DNA of 64,000 nt from an uncultured Bacilli bacterium (GTDB lineage: Bacteria; Bacillota_I; Bacilli_A; RF39; UBA660): positions 32,628 through 96,627 of the forward strand of contig CAKOLD010000001.1 in NCBI GenBank assembly GCA_934096015.1, given 5' to 3'. Positions within the stretch are counted from its first letter, which is position 1, and each line of letters begins with the position of its first letter. Positions 1-9,228 of the stretch are shown in pieces. The position numbers were made by a program, and so were the translations under genes. The notes beneath the pieces were generated by a model. It was not told the origin of the DNA and ran no database searches. It worked only from the letters and a program-made list of their open reading frames with translations.

Positions 1-1603
1 AACCAAAGTGACCTATATTTTCCTTTTGATAAATAGCCTTTTTCATACTACGTAAAAGCATACTGCTTAATATTTTATATTCTGGTTTATCACTTAACTC
101 TTCTAATAGTCTTTGCATATCTTTAGGGCTTACTGAATTATATTTTCCTTTAATAGTATAGCCTAATAAACTAATTAATTTTAAAAACTGTTCTATTTTC
201 TCACTACTTGGTTCTCCATGAGTCCTATAAATAAACGGTAAATCCATATTAAAAATATGAGTAGCTACAGTTTCATTAGCAGCAATCATAAAATCTTCAA
301 TAAGTTTTTCTCCATCTTCTCTGACTCTTTTTTCAATAGCAACAACTTTTTTATTCTTATCAACAATAATTTTTGGTTCATCCAAATCAAAATTAATGTA
401 TCCTTTTCTCTCTTTATGTTTTCTCAAAATATGAGCAAGTTCATTCATTTCTAATAAAGTATCCTTGTATTCTGTGTATTCAGGATCAACAATATTTCTC
501 ATCAATATATCATTTACTTTTGCATAAGTCATTTTAATTCTTGACTTAATAAATGAAGGAAAAATGTTATAATCAACGACGTCTCCCTTAGAATCTATTT
601 TCATTTCACAACTTATAGTTAGTCTTACTTGATTTGGATTCAAAGAACATATCCCATTGGATAATTTATGTGGTAACATCGGAATAACACTATCAGCTAA
701 ATAACTGCTTGTTCCACGTGCTAAAGCATCTACATCCAGTGGACTATTCAAAGAAACATAATGGCTAACATCAGCAATATGAACCCCTAACCAATAAAAA
801 TCTTTTTCTTTTTTTATACTAATCGCATCATCTATATCTTTAGTATCAGCACCATCTATAGTAAATATCATTTCTTGAGTTAAATCTGTTCTTCCTACTT
901 TTTCTTGTTCACTTACTTCATTAGGCATATCTTCTGCCTGTTGCATTGATTCTTTGCTAAACTCTTCAAATATTCCATATTTATACGCAACTGTTTTTAT
1001 ATCAACTCCAGGATCATCCTTGTGACCAATAACAGTAACTACACGTCCATAATAACGATTTTTACTAAGTTCTTTAATCAAAGAAACTAAAACTTTAGTT
1101 CCATCAACTAAACCTCTAGAACTAACTTTATCTAAAACTATTTCAAGATCCTTTTTTTCATCATCAAGTTTAATAAAAACATCATCATTTTTGTTAACAA
1201 TTTCACCTATAATATTTTTTAAATTTCTATTTAAAATTCTAACTACTCGACCTTCAGTTTTATTCTTTTTATTATTTAGTTCCACTAACACATAATCTTC
1301 ATTTACTGCCCCATTCAAATCGTCTTTAGCAATATAAATATCTTCTTCATCTGGTAAAACTAAAAAACCAAAACCTTTTTTATTAACATCTAGTTTTCCT
1401 AATTTAAAGTTAGGACAATTTTTATATAAAACATATTTTTCTTTATTAGTTTTATACATAACATTTTCTTTGTATAGTTCTTCCAAACTATTTTCTAAAT
1501 CTTTTAATTCTTGAGGAGTTTTTAAGCCTAACAAATCATTTATTTCAATCAAAGTCAAAGCTTCCTTTTCTTGTTCCATTACACTAATTATTTTATCCTT
1601 CAT
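1..1603 (-). CDS. rnr: Ribonuclease R, 3' end cut off by the window edge
   Basis: This is a processive 3'-5' exoribonuclease that degrades structured RNA and acts with tmRNA in quality control. About 534 N-terminal residues are visible. They show a winged-helix start, cold-shock-like OB domains with motif GFGFL near residue 77, then the RNB catalytic domain with the acidic cluster DTKDIDDAIS and the motif GVHIADVSHYV, followed by RTHGEPS. The S1 domain lies outside the window. The ATG has a strong GGAGGAA site upstream and an extended -10 (TGTTATAAT, around 1625-1633). In Firmicutes rnr often follows secG, as here, and often precedes smpB, which cannot be checked. Confidence 0.95.
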   Translation of the reverse strand, partial: MKDKIISVMEQEKEALTLIEINDLLGLKTPQELKDLENSLEELYKENVMYKTNKEKYVLYKNCPNFKLGKLDVNKKGFGFLVLPDEEDIYIAKDDLNGAVNEDYVLVELNNKKNKTEGRVVRILNRNLKNIIGEIVNKNDDVFIKLDDEKKDLEIVLDKVSSRGLVDGTKVLVSLIKELSKNRYYGRVVTVIGHKDDPGVDIKTVAYKYGIFEEFSKESMQQAEDMPNEVSEQEKVGRTDLTQEMIFTIDGADTKDIDDAISIKKEKDFYWLGVHIADVSHYVSLNSPLDVDALARGTSSYLADSVIPMLPHKLSNGICSLNPNQVRLTISCEMKIDSKGDVVDYNIFPSFIKSRIKMTYAKVNDILMRNIVDPEYTEYKDTLLEMNELAHILRKHKERKGYINFDLDEPKIIVDKNKKVVAIEKRVREDGEKLIEDFMIAANETVATHIFNMDLPFIYRTHGEPSSEKIEQFLKLISLLGYTIKGKYNSVSPKDMQRLLEELSDKPEYKILSSMLLRSMKKAIYQKENIGHFG

Positions 1604-1651
1604 CTAAATTCCTCCATTTTTTTCATTATAACATAATATTTTTTTACAAAT

Positions 1652-1671
1652 AAAAAAAGTGCTAAAGCACT
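1652..1671 (-). terminator. Terminator after secG
   Basis: The stem AGTGC/GCACT with loop TTTA is followed on the minus strand by a run of T. It separates secG from rnr. Confidence 0.75.
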
Positions 1672-1673
1672 CG

Positions 1674-1889
1674 TTAACTAATGTAAAGTATAAAAGCTAT
1701 AATAATAAAAGCTGCACTCAAACACATTGTCAATCTTGTTATAAAAAGTTCAGCGCCTCTTTCTTTTTGCCTTTGAAACAATTCTGTATTTCCACCTGTA
1801 ATTATTTGTCCTCCAGCACTAGCTTTATTACTTTGTAACAAAACAAGAACAATTAAAATCACGGCAATTACTAATAATGCAGTCTCCAT
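1674..1889 (-). CDS. secG: Preprotein translocase subunit SecG
   Basis: SecG is a small partner of SecYE that helps SecA-driven protein export. The 71-residue protein has two membrane segments (about 3-22 and 52-70) joined by a short loop. That loop is rich in Gly, Ser and Gln and includes QSNKASAGG, the usual family pattern. A GGAGGGTG ribosome site precedes the ATG. It sits between eno and rnr, a common Firmicutes arrangement. Confidence 0.92.
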   Translation of the reverse strand: METALLVIAVILIVLVLLQSNKASAGGQIITGGNTELFQRQKERGAELFITRLTMCLSAAFIIIAFILYIS

Positions 1890-1939
1890 AAACTCACCCT
1901 CCGTTTAAAAATCTACTTTATAATTTAACATAAAATTAA

Positions 1940-3151
1940 TTATTTTTCAAGAAGTTCTTCAATTTCTAATAATCTATTATATTTAGCAACTCTTTCTCCT
2001 CTACAAAGTGATCCAGTTTTAATATATCCTAAATTTAAACCTACTGCCATATCTGCTATAAAAGTATCAAGAGTTTCACCACTTCTGTGACTTATAATAG
2101 TTTTAAAACCTGCGTTTTTAGCCATATCAATAGTTTCTAACATTTCACTAATAGTTCCAATTTGATTAGCTTTAAGTAATATTGAATTATTATAATGTTC
2201 GTGAATACCCTGATCTAATAATTTTTTATTAGTAACAAAATAATCATCACCTACCAGCATAATTTTATTACCTGCCTTTTTTGTAAAGGATTTAATAGCA
2301 TCTAAATCAAATTCAGAAAAAGCATCCTCAATACTACAAATAGGATAATCATTTATTAAATCTAAATAATAATTTTCTAAATCCACATACTCTAAATACT
2401 TACCATCAATAAAATATTTTCCCTCTTTATAAAATTCGCTTGCTGCACAATCTAAAGCTATAAAAACATTTTCACCAGCTTTATAATTACTAACGTTAAT
2501 CGCTTCAACTATTAAATCTAAAGCTTCTCTTGTAGATTTCATTTTAGGAGCAAATCCCCCCTCGTCCCCTACATTAGTACTCATCCCTTTATTTTTTAAA
2601 ATACCTTTTAAATTGTGAAAGATTTCAGCTCCAGCCTGTAGTGCAGACTTAAAAGAAGAAAATTTAGGAACTATCATAAATTCTTGAATAGACAAGCCAC
2701 TTGCTGCATGAACACCACCATTAACAATATTCATCATAGGAATAGGCATTGTAAAATCGTTCCCTAAACATTCAAAAAGTTCTCTGTGATTTTTTTGAGC
2801 TAATGCTTTCATAACACATAAAGAAACTCCTAAAATTGCATTTGCCCCCAAATTTGATTTATTATCAGTTCCATCTAATTTTATTAAAATATCATCAATT
2901 TTTTTTTGGTCCAATTCTATTCCCTTTAAATTATCATTAATTATTGTATTTACGTTATTAACAGCCTTTAAAACTCCTTTCCCATTATATCTATCTCCAC
3001 CATCTCTTAATTCCAAAGCCTCATTAGATCCACAAGAAGCTCCAGAAGGAACACTTGAAACTACAAAGTTTCCATCATAAAATAATTTAACCTCAACAGT
3101 AGGATTACCTCTACTATCTAATATCTCTCTTGCATATACTTTTTCTATCAT
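1940..3151 (-). CDS. eno: Enolase (phosphopyruvate hydratase)
   Basis: Enolase converts 2-phosphoglycerate to phosphoenolpyruvate in glycolysis. Motifs in order are SGASCGSNEA (mobile loop, about residue 36), GDEGGFAP (about 193), SIEDAFSE, LVGDDYFVTN, KANQIGT, ISHRSGET and the end motif RVAKYNRLLEIE. The ATG at 3151 is chosen because AGGAGA lies 8 bases upstream; an ATG 18 bases further up overlaps that ribosome site. At 403 residues it is somewhat shorter than the usual ~430. The loop has Cys where most enolases have Thr, and NGGVHA replaces the usual NGGSHA. Confidence 0.96.
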   Translation of the reverse strand: MIEKVYAREILDSRGNPTVEVKLFYDGNFVVSSVPSGASCGSNEALELRDGGDRYNGKGVLKAVNNVNTIINDNLKGIELDQKKIDDILIKLDGTDNKSNLGANAILGVSLCVMKALAQKNHRELFECLGNDFTMPIPMMNIVNGGVHAASGLSIQEFMIVPKFSSFKSALQAGAEIFHNLKGILKNKGMSTNVGDEGGFAPKMKSTREALDLIVEAINVSNYKAGENVFIALDCAASEFYKEGKYFIDGKYLEYVDLENYYLDLINDYPICSIEDAFSEFDLDAIKSFTKKAGNKIMLVGDDYFVTNKKLLDQGIHEHYNNSILLKANQIGTISEMLETIDMAKNAGFKTIISHRSGETLDTFIADMAVGLNLGYIKTGSLCRGERVAKYNRLLEIEELLEK

Positions 3152-3173
3152 TATATAATCTCCTAACAATAAA

Positions 3174-3202
3174 ATTATAAATTATTTGTAAATTATTAGC
3201 AA
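3174..3202 (-). promoter_or_regulatory. Promoter of eno
   Basis: On the minus strand TTGCTA is followed after 17 bases by TATAAT, ending just upstream of the eno ribosome site. A divergent extended -10, TGCTATAAT (3228-3236), serves the plus-strand femX-like gene. Confidence 0.7.
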
Positions 3203-3257
3203 GTTTTATAAAAAAAATATAAAATCATGCTATAATTGTATAAAGGAAGGTGTGCAT

Positions 3258-4535
3258 ATGAGAATAATAGAATTAAAGATTGAAGAATTCGACGAATATT
3301 CATTAAATAGTAAACTAGGAAACTATTGCCAAACCTCTCTTTATGCTAAAGTAATGGGAGAATTGGGTTTTGATTATGATTATATAGCAATGATCGACGA
3401 TACTAGAGAAATTGTCGCAGCCTCTTTAATACTTTACAAAAAAATTGGAATCTTCTATAAATATGCATACGCACCAAAAGGTTTTTTAATTGACTATGAA
3501 GATGAAGAATTATTAAAAACTTTTATTAAATTATTAAAAAGTTACTACAAAAAAAGAGGTTTTGTTTTAATAAAAATCAACCCAGAAATTATCATTGGAA
3601 ACTTAAATAATCAAACTTTAAAAATTACCCAAAACGATAGCAATTATTTAATTGATACCCTTAAACAACTAGGATTTAAAAGAAGAAAAGAAGTAGACCC
3701 TTTTGATCTATTAATGCCAAGATTATCTGCATTCATAAATATCAGAGATTTTAAATTAAATGATATAGACAAACGCATTAGAACAAAAATTAAAAATGCT
3801 CAAAATAAAGGATTAGTATTAGAAGTCGGAACAGTGGACAACATTGAAACTTTTTATGGTTTTGTAAAAAATAAAGTAAATAGAAGTATTGATTACTATA
3901 GAAACTTTTACAATGTATATAAAAAAGACAATAATATTGACCTCCTACTAGTAAAAATTGACTACGAAGCATATTTAGAAAATGCTAAAAATAAATACCA
4001 AGAAGAATTAAATAGAAATGCAGAATATAACGAAAAAATCAAAAATGATCCAAGCGACAAAAACATGAATGAAAAAATGAATTCTGATAAAAATGTCATT
4101 GAATATAAAAAAGATTTAGTAGAAGCAACTGAAGGACTAAAAAACAGAAAATTTGCTTATGTTGCTGGAGCTCTTGTAATAAAATATAAAGACAAGGTTA
4201 GTATTCTTGCTAGTGGCTACGACCCTAAATATAAAGATTCTAATGCAAATTATTTTCTACATAATGAAATAATTGAAAGATATAAAAGTGACTATGATTA
4301 TTTAGATATGGGAGGAATTGGTGGAGACTTCTCAGAAGATAGTAGATACTATGGATTAGATAAATTTAAACTGAATTTTAATCCAGAAGTTGTAGAATAT
4401 ATTGGAGAATTTGATTTAATAACTAATAAATTTGCCTTTAAAAGTTTAGAAAGTAATAATACTTTAGAAGCTGAATTTTTAAAATCTAAACCCTCTGGAA
4501 AAATAACTAAAGAAGAAAAAAATGAAAATAGCTAA
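3258..4535 (+). CDS. FemA/FemB-family peptidoglycan bridge aminoacyltransferase
   Basis: FemX/FemA/FemB/MurM enzymes move amino acids from tRNA to the lysine side chain of lipid II or peptidoglycan precursors in the cytoplasm. The 425-residue protein has two GNAT-like halves and a charged Lys/Glu-rich helical insert at about 235-300, the arm typical of FemA. The C-terminal half carries YDYLDMGGIGGDF and GLDKFKLNF, close to the family pattern. The ATG at 3258 lies 7 bases after AAGGAAGG; a GTG at 3252 is too close to that site. The gene is monocistronic and divergent from eno. Which residue it transfers cannot be told. Confidence 0.9.
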   Translation: MRIIELKIEEFDEYSLNSKLGNYCQTSLYAKVMGELGFDYDYIAMIDDTREIVAASLILYKKIGIFYKYAYAPKGFLIDYEDEELLKTFIKLLKSYYKKRGFVLIKINPEIIIGNLNNQTLKITQNDSNYLIDTLKQLGFKRRKEVDPFDLLMPRLSAFINIRDFKLNDIDKRIRTKIKNAQNKGLVLEVGTVDNIETFYGFVKNKVNRSIDYYRNFYNVYKKDNNIDLLLVKIDYEAYLENAKNKYQEELNRNAEYNEKIKNDPSDKNMNEKMNSDKNVIEYKKDLVEATEGLKNRKFAYVAGALVIKYKDKVSILASGYDPKYKDSNANYFLHNEIIERYKSDYDYLDMGGIGGDFSEDSRYYGLDKFKLNFNPEVVEYIGEFDLITNKFAFKSLESNNTLEAEFLKSKPSGKITKEEKNENS

Positions 4536-4556
4536 AATAATAGCTATTTTTATTAT
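4525..4556 (+). terminator. Terminator of the FemAB-like gene
   Basis: A ten-base-pair stem AAAATAGCTA/TAGCTATTTT with a six-base loop overlaps the stop codon and runs into T-rich sequence. Confidence 0.65.
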
Positions 4557-4590
4557 ATAAAAAAACTCTAATTAACAAAATTAGAGTTTA
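4556..4590 (-). terminator. Terminator of typA
   Basis: The stem AAACTCTAAT/ATTAGAGTTT (7-base loop) is followed on the minus strand by a T run, just beyond the typA stop. Confidence 0.75.
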
Positions 4591-4595
4591 TTAAA

Positions 4596-6401
4596 CTAAT
4601 TACGATTCTCTCTATAACGATCTTTTGGGTCTAAAATTGCTTTTCTTATTCTGATATCATCAGGAGTAATTTCTACATACTCATCATCTTCTATAAATTC
4701 TAAAGCTTCTTCTAGTGAAAAAGTTTTTGGAGTAATTAATTGAATTGCATCGTCGCTACCACTAGCACGAGTGTTAGTTAATTGTTTATTTTTACATGGA
4801 TTAACATTTAAATCATTTTCTCTATTATTTATACCAATTACCATTCCAACATAAACATCAGTAGCTGGCCCAACAATCAATGTTCCTCTATCTTGAAGAT
4901 TCCATAATGAATACCCTAAAGTTTTTCCATTTTCCATAGAAACTAATACACCATTTTTTCTTGTAGTTAATGCACCAGCATATGGTTTATAATCTTCAAA
5001 ACTTCTAACCATAACGCCTTCACCTTTAGTATTTGTTATAAAGGCACTTCTATATCCGATCAACCCTCTAGTAGGAACAGAAAATTCTAAATGAGTATAA
5101 TTATCATCAGTTGTTTGCATACTTTGCAATAAACCTTTTCTTTCCTGTAAATCATTGATAATCGTACTAGCATAATCACTTGGACAATTTACAATAACTT
5201 TTTCAAATGGCTCATATTTTTTACCATCTATTTCTTTTATTAAAACTTGAGGTTTTGAAACTGATAGCTCATACCCTTCACGTCTCATATTTTCCAACAA
5301 TACAGATAAATGAAGTTCTCCACGTCCACTAACTTTAAAACCATCGCTGTTTTCTAGTTCTTCTACTTCAAGTCCAACATTCGTTTCTAACTCTTTATCC
5401 AATCTTTCTTTTATGTGCCTATTAGTTAAATATTTTCCACTTCTTCCAGCAAATGGACTATTATTAACTAAAAAATTCATAGAAAGTGTTGGTTTATCAA
5501 TATGGATTGGAGGTAATGGATTTGGTTTACCTAAACTACATACAGTGTCTCCAATACTTATACTAGAACAACCAGCAATAGTAACAATATCTCCATAATA
5601 AGCTTCTTTTTTTTCAACACGATTTATTCCTTCATTAACAAATAACTTACTTACTTTAAAAGAAGTTTCCTTACCATCATTACTTATTAATGTTACAGTT
5701 TGACCACTTACAATTTTACCCTTATTAATTCTTCCAATACCTAATCTTCCAATATAATCGTCATAATCTAAAGAACTTATTTGTAATTGTAAATCGTCAT
5801 TTTCATCACCTTCAAAAGGTCTAACTTGTGTTAATACAGTATCAAGCAAAGGTTGGATAGTATCCTCCATTTTATTCAGATCCAAAGTTGATTTACCTTC
5901 TTTAGCAATACCATAAACTATTGGAAAATCTAATTGTTCATCAGTAGCATTTAAATCACAAAATAAATCAAAAGTCATATTAACAACTTCTTCAGGTCTA
6001 GCATCCTTTTTATCAATTTTATTAATAAATAATATTGGCTTTAAATTTTGTTCCAAAGCCTTATTCAAAACAAATCTAGTTTGAGGCATAGGACCTTCCG
6101 CACTATCAACAATTAAAATAACAGTATCAACAGTCTTAATAACTCTTTCAACTTCACTTGAAAAATCAGCATGACCTGGAGTATCAACAATATTTATTTT
6201 ATAATCTTTATAACGAATCGCACAATTTTTAGAATAAATAGTAATTCCTCTTTCTCTTTCCAAATCATTACTATCCATTACACAGTCAACAACTTCTTCA
6301 TTTTCTCTAAAAACACCATTTTGTTCTAACAACGCATCAACCAAAGTACTTTTACCAGCATCAACGTGTGCTACAACCGCAACATTTATAATTTTATCCA
6401 T
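4596..6401 (-). CDS. typA: Ribosome-associated GTPase TypA/BipA
   Basis: TypA is a translational GTPase of the EF-G group that binds 70S ribosomes and helps large-subunit assembly and stress adaptation. The 601-residue length is typical. The GTPase domain has AHVDAGKSTL (G1), DTPGHADF (G3) and NKIDKKDA (G4) in the first ~140 residues, followed by the OB, EF-G-like III/V and the unique C-terminal domain with TRGLIGYRSAF and GLEVEELENSDGFKVSGRGE-type sequence. AAAAAGGAAG precedes the ATG. It stands alone between convergent and divergent neighbours. Confidence 0.96.
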   Translation of the reverse strand: MDKIINVAVVAHVDAGKSTLVDALLEQNGVFRENEEVVDCVMDSNDLERERGITIYSKNCAIRYKDYKINIVDTPGHADFSSEVERVIKTVDTVILIVDSAEGPMPQTRFVLNKALEQNLKPILFINKIDKKDARPEEVVNMTFDLFCDLNATDEQLDFPIVYGIAKEGKSTLDLNKMEDTIQPLLDTVLTQVRPFEGDENDDLQLQISSLDYDDYIGRLGIGRINKGKIVSGQTVTLISNDGKETSFKVSKLFVNEGINRVEKKEAYYGDIVTIAGCSSISIGDTVCSLGKPNPLPPIHIDKPTLSMNFLVNNSPFAGRSGKYLTNRHIKERLDKELETNVGLEVEELENSDGFKVSGRGELHLSVLLENMRREGYELSVSKPQVLIKEIDGKKYEPFEKVIVNCPSDYASTIINDLQERKGLLQSMQTTDDNYTHLEFSVPTRGLIGYRSAFITNTKGEGVMVRSFEDYKPYAGALTTRKNGVLVSMENGKTLGYSLWNLQDRGTLIVGPATDVYVGMVIGINNRENDLNVNPCKNKQLTNTRASGSDDAIQLITPKTFSLEEALEFIEDDEYVEITPDDIRIRKAILDPKDRYRENRN

Positions 6402-6430
6402 AGAAACACTTCCTTTTTAATAACCAGTTA

Positions 6431-6459
6431 ATAATACTACAAAATATAAAACTTTGCAA
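6431..6459 (-). promoter_or_regulatory. Promoter of typA
   Basis: On the minus strand TTGCAA is followed after 17 bases by TATTAT, about 30 bases upstream of the typA ATG. Confidence 0.6.
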
Positions 6460-6593
6460 TATTTACACAAATATCTATTTAAATTAATGTTTTTAATTAG
6501 GCTATTATATTGCCGAAAAAATAAAAAGTCAAACAAAAAAATTTTACCTTAATGTAAATGCAACATAATATCAGATATTTTTAATAAAATAAA

Positions 6594-6622
6594 TTGAATT
6601 AAAATTTTAGGTAGTATATAAT
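6594..6622 (+). promoter_or_regulatory. Promoter of the YfhO-like gene
   Basis: TTGAAT, 17 bases, TATAAT, then TTAGGTGATA and the ATG at 6639. Apart from this and the typA promoter, I see nothing in the 6460-6590 stretch. Confidence 0.65.
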
Positions 6623-6638
6623 CAAATTAGGTGATACG

Positions 6639-9209
6639 ATGCTCAAAAAAATTGGTAATAATATTAAAAAAAATAAAGATATATATTTAACATTTCTAAT
6701 TGGAATAGCTATTATTTCAATTATATATTTTTTACAAAAAATTTCTCCATTCGGAGAAAATTCTACTTTAACAGTTGATTTTTATCATCAGTACGGCCCA
6801 ATGTTAGCAGAATTATACAATAGAATAAATACAGGAAAAAATCTCATATATTCCTTTACCATGTCTATGGGATTACCATTTTTTAGAAATTTTTTAAATT
6901 ATTTGTCTAGTCCTTTCAACATTCTATTACTATTATTTAAACATGAAAACTTGTTGACTGGATTTTCAATTATAATTGGTTTAAAAGCTGTAGTAGCTTC
7001 AACTACCATGAGCTACTTTTTAAAAAAGAAATTTAATTCAAAAACGCCAGTAATAATCGCTTTAGGTTTACTATATGGATTTAATGCATATTTTACTGCT
7101 TATTATTGGAATATAATGTGGCTTGATGGTTTAGTATTTCTACCACTAATCACTAAAGGAATTGAAGATTTAATTGATGACGATAAAAATCTACTTTATA
7201 TTTTAAGTCTAGCAACCATGATAATTGCTAATTATTTCATAGCATATATGATTTGTATATATAGTGTTATCTATTTTGCAATTTATTTATTTATTAACAA
7301 AAAAAATCTTAAGTATAAAAAAATAATAAAAAAAATATTTGTCTTTTGCCTTTCATCACTTTTAGCAGGTACTCTAACAGCTGTTTTAACACTACCACTT
7401 GCAAGTAGCTTAACCTCAACTAGTGCTACAAATGACACAATGCCTTTTACAAGATATTATAATTTTAACTTACTAGAATTTTTAATCAGTCATTTATCTG
7501 GGTCCACAAAATCCGTATTTGCTTCTGATATTACAAATGCTCCTAATATATCTTGTGGAATAATTTGTTTAGCATTGCTAATTTTATTTTACACTAATCC
7601 AAAAATTCATATAAAAATTAAAATAGCTTACTTCATAATACTAGGGATACTAATAGCAAGTTTTTTCTACGCACCTTTAGATTATATATGGCATGCTTTC
7701 CATGTCCCTAACGACTTACCCTATAGATTTTCATTTTTATATTCTTTTACTTTACTAATTATATGTTCTTACTCACTTTTAAAAATTAAAGATAATAAAA
7801 TTATTTTTGTATTTATTTCATATCTATTATGTTTAGGATTTTTAATATTTGTGAAAATTTTAGACACCGAACAAATAACTAATAATTTATTATTAATAAA
7901 TATCATCCTAATTTCTATTTATTTTCTTATATACACAATTCACCATTTTTATCCTAAAGTTCAAAAATTAATGTATATTATATTTATCCTAACAATATCA
8001 CTGGAATGTATAATAAAAACTAATTCAAATTGGTCAATAGATCAAAAAATAAGTGATTTTTATGATGATTATAATCAAACTCAAAATATTTTAAATTTTA
8101 TAAAAGATAATAACAGTGATAACAATGAAAGTATATTCTATAGAGTAGAAAAAACAAATATGTTAACCTTTAATGATTCTTCTTGGTACAACTATTATGG
8201 TATCACTTCATTTAGCTCAATGATCTATGAAAATTTGGCAAAAATGCAAAGAGATCTAGGAATGCCAGGGAATGAAATAAATAGTTTTTACTATAAACCA
8301 AATACGCCAATATATAATCTAATGTTTAATCTAAAATATACACTTGGAGATAATCACGATTACCTTCATTATAAAAACATTTTAATAAATAATAAAGAAC
8401 CTATATATAAAACAAATTTTTATAACAATTTATTTTATGTTTCAAATCACAATATCAAAAACTGGAAATTAACTGAAAAAGATCCAATAAGAAATCAAAA
8501 CAACTTTATAGAATATACAACAGGAATCAAAAACACATTCGAAAAAAAATCTGTAGAAAACAAAAATATAATAGAACAAAAAAATAATATAACATTAATA
8601 AAATATGAATTTGCTAACTCATTTACTAATAATTACATTTATCTAAGTGATAATAATATTGATTTTTTCATAATTAATAATATTTTGTATACCACAAATG
8701 ATAATCAAGAAAATTTAAATATTATTTTTCCACAATTATCTTACTATAACACCGTAGATTACACTGAAAAAAGACTTTTAACTTTTTACAGTGATGACGA
8801 AAATATAGAAGTTTACGTAGGATATAATTATTACCATAATAATGATATAACACTTTATAACTTAAATGAATCTAAATTTTCTGATGCAGTAGCTAAATTA
8901 TCTGACACAAAAATAAATATTATTAAATTTGCCGAATCAAATATAATTTTAACTACAAACTTAAAAAAAGATGAAACAATATATTCATCAATACCATATG
9001 ACAAAGGATGGGAAGTATACGTAAATTCTAAAAAAATAGAAACTTATAAAATAGCAGATACATTATTAGGATTCGATATAAAACAAGGAAATCATACGAT
9101 AGAATTAAAATATAAACCGCACAATTACAAATATGGTTTAATAATAACATTAACATCAACAATTATTCTCTTTATCAGTCAATGGAAATGGAAAAGGAAA
9201 TTGCAATAA
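6639..9209 (+). CDS. YfhO-family polytopic membrane protein (GT-C type)
   Basis: YfhO proteins are large membrane proteins with a GT-C-like fold. B. subtilis YfhO is linked to glycosylation of lipoteichoic acid using lipid-linked sugars. The 856-residue protein begins with one helix and the conserved stretch VDFYHQYGPM (about residue 46), then about 12 hydrophobic helices up to ~residue 460, a long extracytoplasmic part and one C-terminal helix before a basic tail. The motif WLDGLVFLPL (about 160) is typical. AGGTGATA precedes the ATG. The next gene is a convergent lipid kinase, also consistent with envelope lipid work. The acceptor is unknown. Confidence 0.82.
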   Translation: MLKKIGNNIKKNKDIYLTFLIGIAIISIIYFLQKISPFGENSTLTVDFYHQYGPMLAELYNRINTGKNLIYSFTMSMGLPFFRNFLNYLSSPFNILLLLFKHENLLTGFSIIIGLKAVVASTTMSYFLKKKFNSKTPVIIALGLLYGFNAYFTAYYWNIMWLDGLVFLPLITKGIEDLIDDDKNLLYILSLATMIIANYFIAYMICIYSVIYFAIYLFINKKNLKYKKIIKKIFVFCLSSLLAGTLTAVLTLPLASSLTSTSATNDTMPFTRYYNFNLLEFLISHLSGSTKSVFASDITNAPNISCGIICLALLILFYTNPKIHIKIKIAYFIILGILIASFFYAPLDYIWHAFHVPNDLPYRFSFLYSFTLLIICSYSLLKIKDNKIIFVFISYLLCLGFLIFVKILDTEQITNNLLLINIILISIYFLIYTIHHFYPKVQKLMYIIFILTISLECIIKTNSNWSIDQKISDFYDDYNQTQNILNFIKDNNSDNNESIFYRVEKTNMLTFNDSSWYNYYGITSFSSMIYENLAKMQRDLGMPGNEINSFYYKPNTPIYNLMFNLKYTLGDNHDYLHYKNILINNKEPIYKTNFYNNLFYVSNHNIKNWKLTEKDPIRNQNNFIEYTTGIKNTFEKKSVENKNIIEQKNNITLIKYEFANSFTNNYIYLSDNNIDFFIINNILYTTNDNQENLNIIFPQLSYYNTVDYTEKRLLTFYSDDENIEVYVGYNYYHNNDITLYNLNESKFSDAVAKLSDTKINIIKFAESNIILTTNLKKDETIYSSIPYDKGWEVYVNSKKIETYKIADTLLGFDIKQGNHTIELKYKPHNYKYGLIITLTSTIILFISQWKWKRKLQ

Positions 9210-9228
9210 TCAATTTCCTTCTTTTTTT
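9194..9228 (+). terminator. Shared convergent terminator over two stop codons
   Basis: A perfect ten-base-pair stem AAGGAAATTG/CAATTTCCTT with loop CAATAAT is followed by CTTTTTTT. The stop codons of both converging genes (TAA ending 9209; minus-strand TGA at 9210-9212) lie inside the hairpin. Confidence 0.85.

Noticed and set aside
257..454. A 65-residue frame on the plus strand at the left edge
   Set aside because: It is antisense to the RNB domain of rnr, which reads without interruption on the minus strand.
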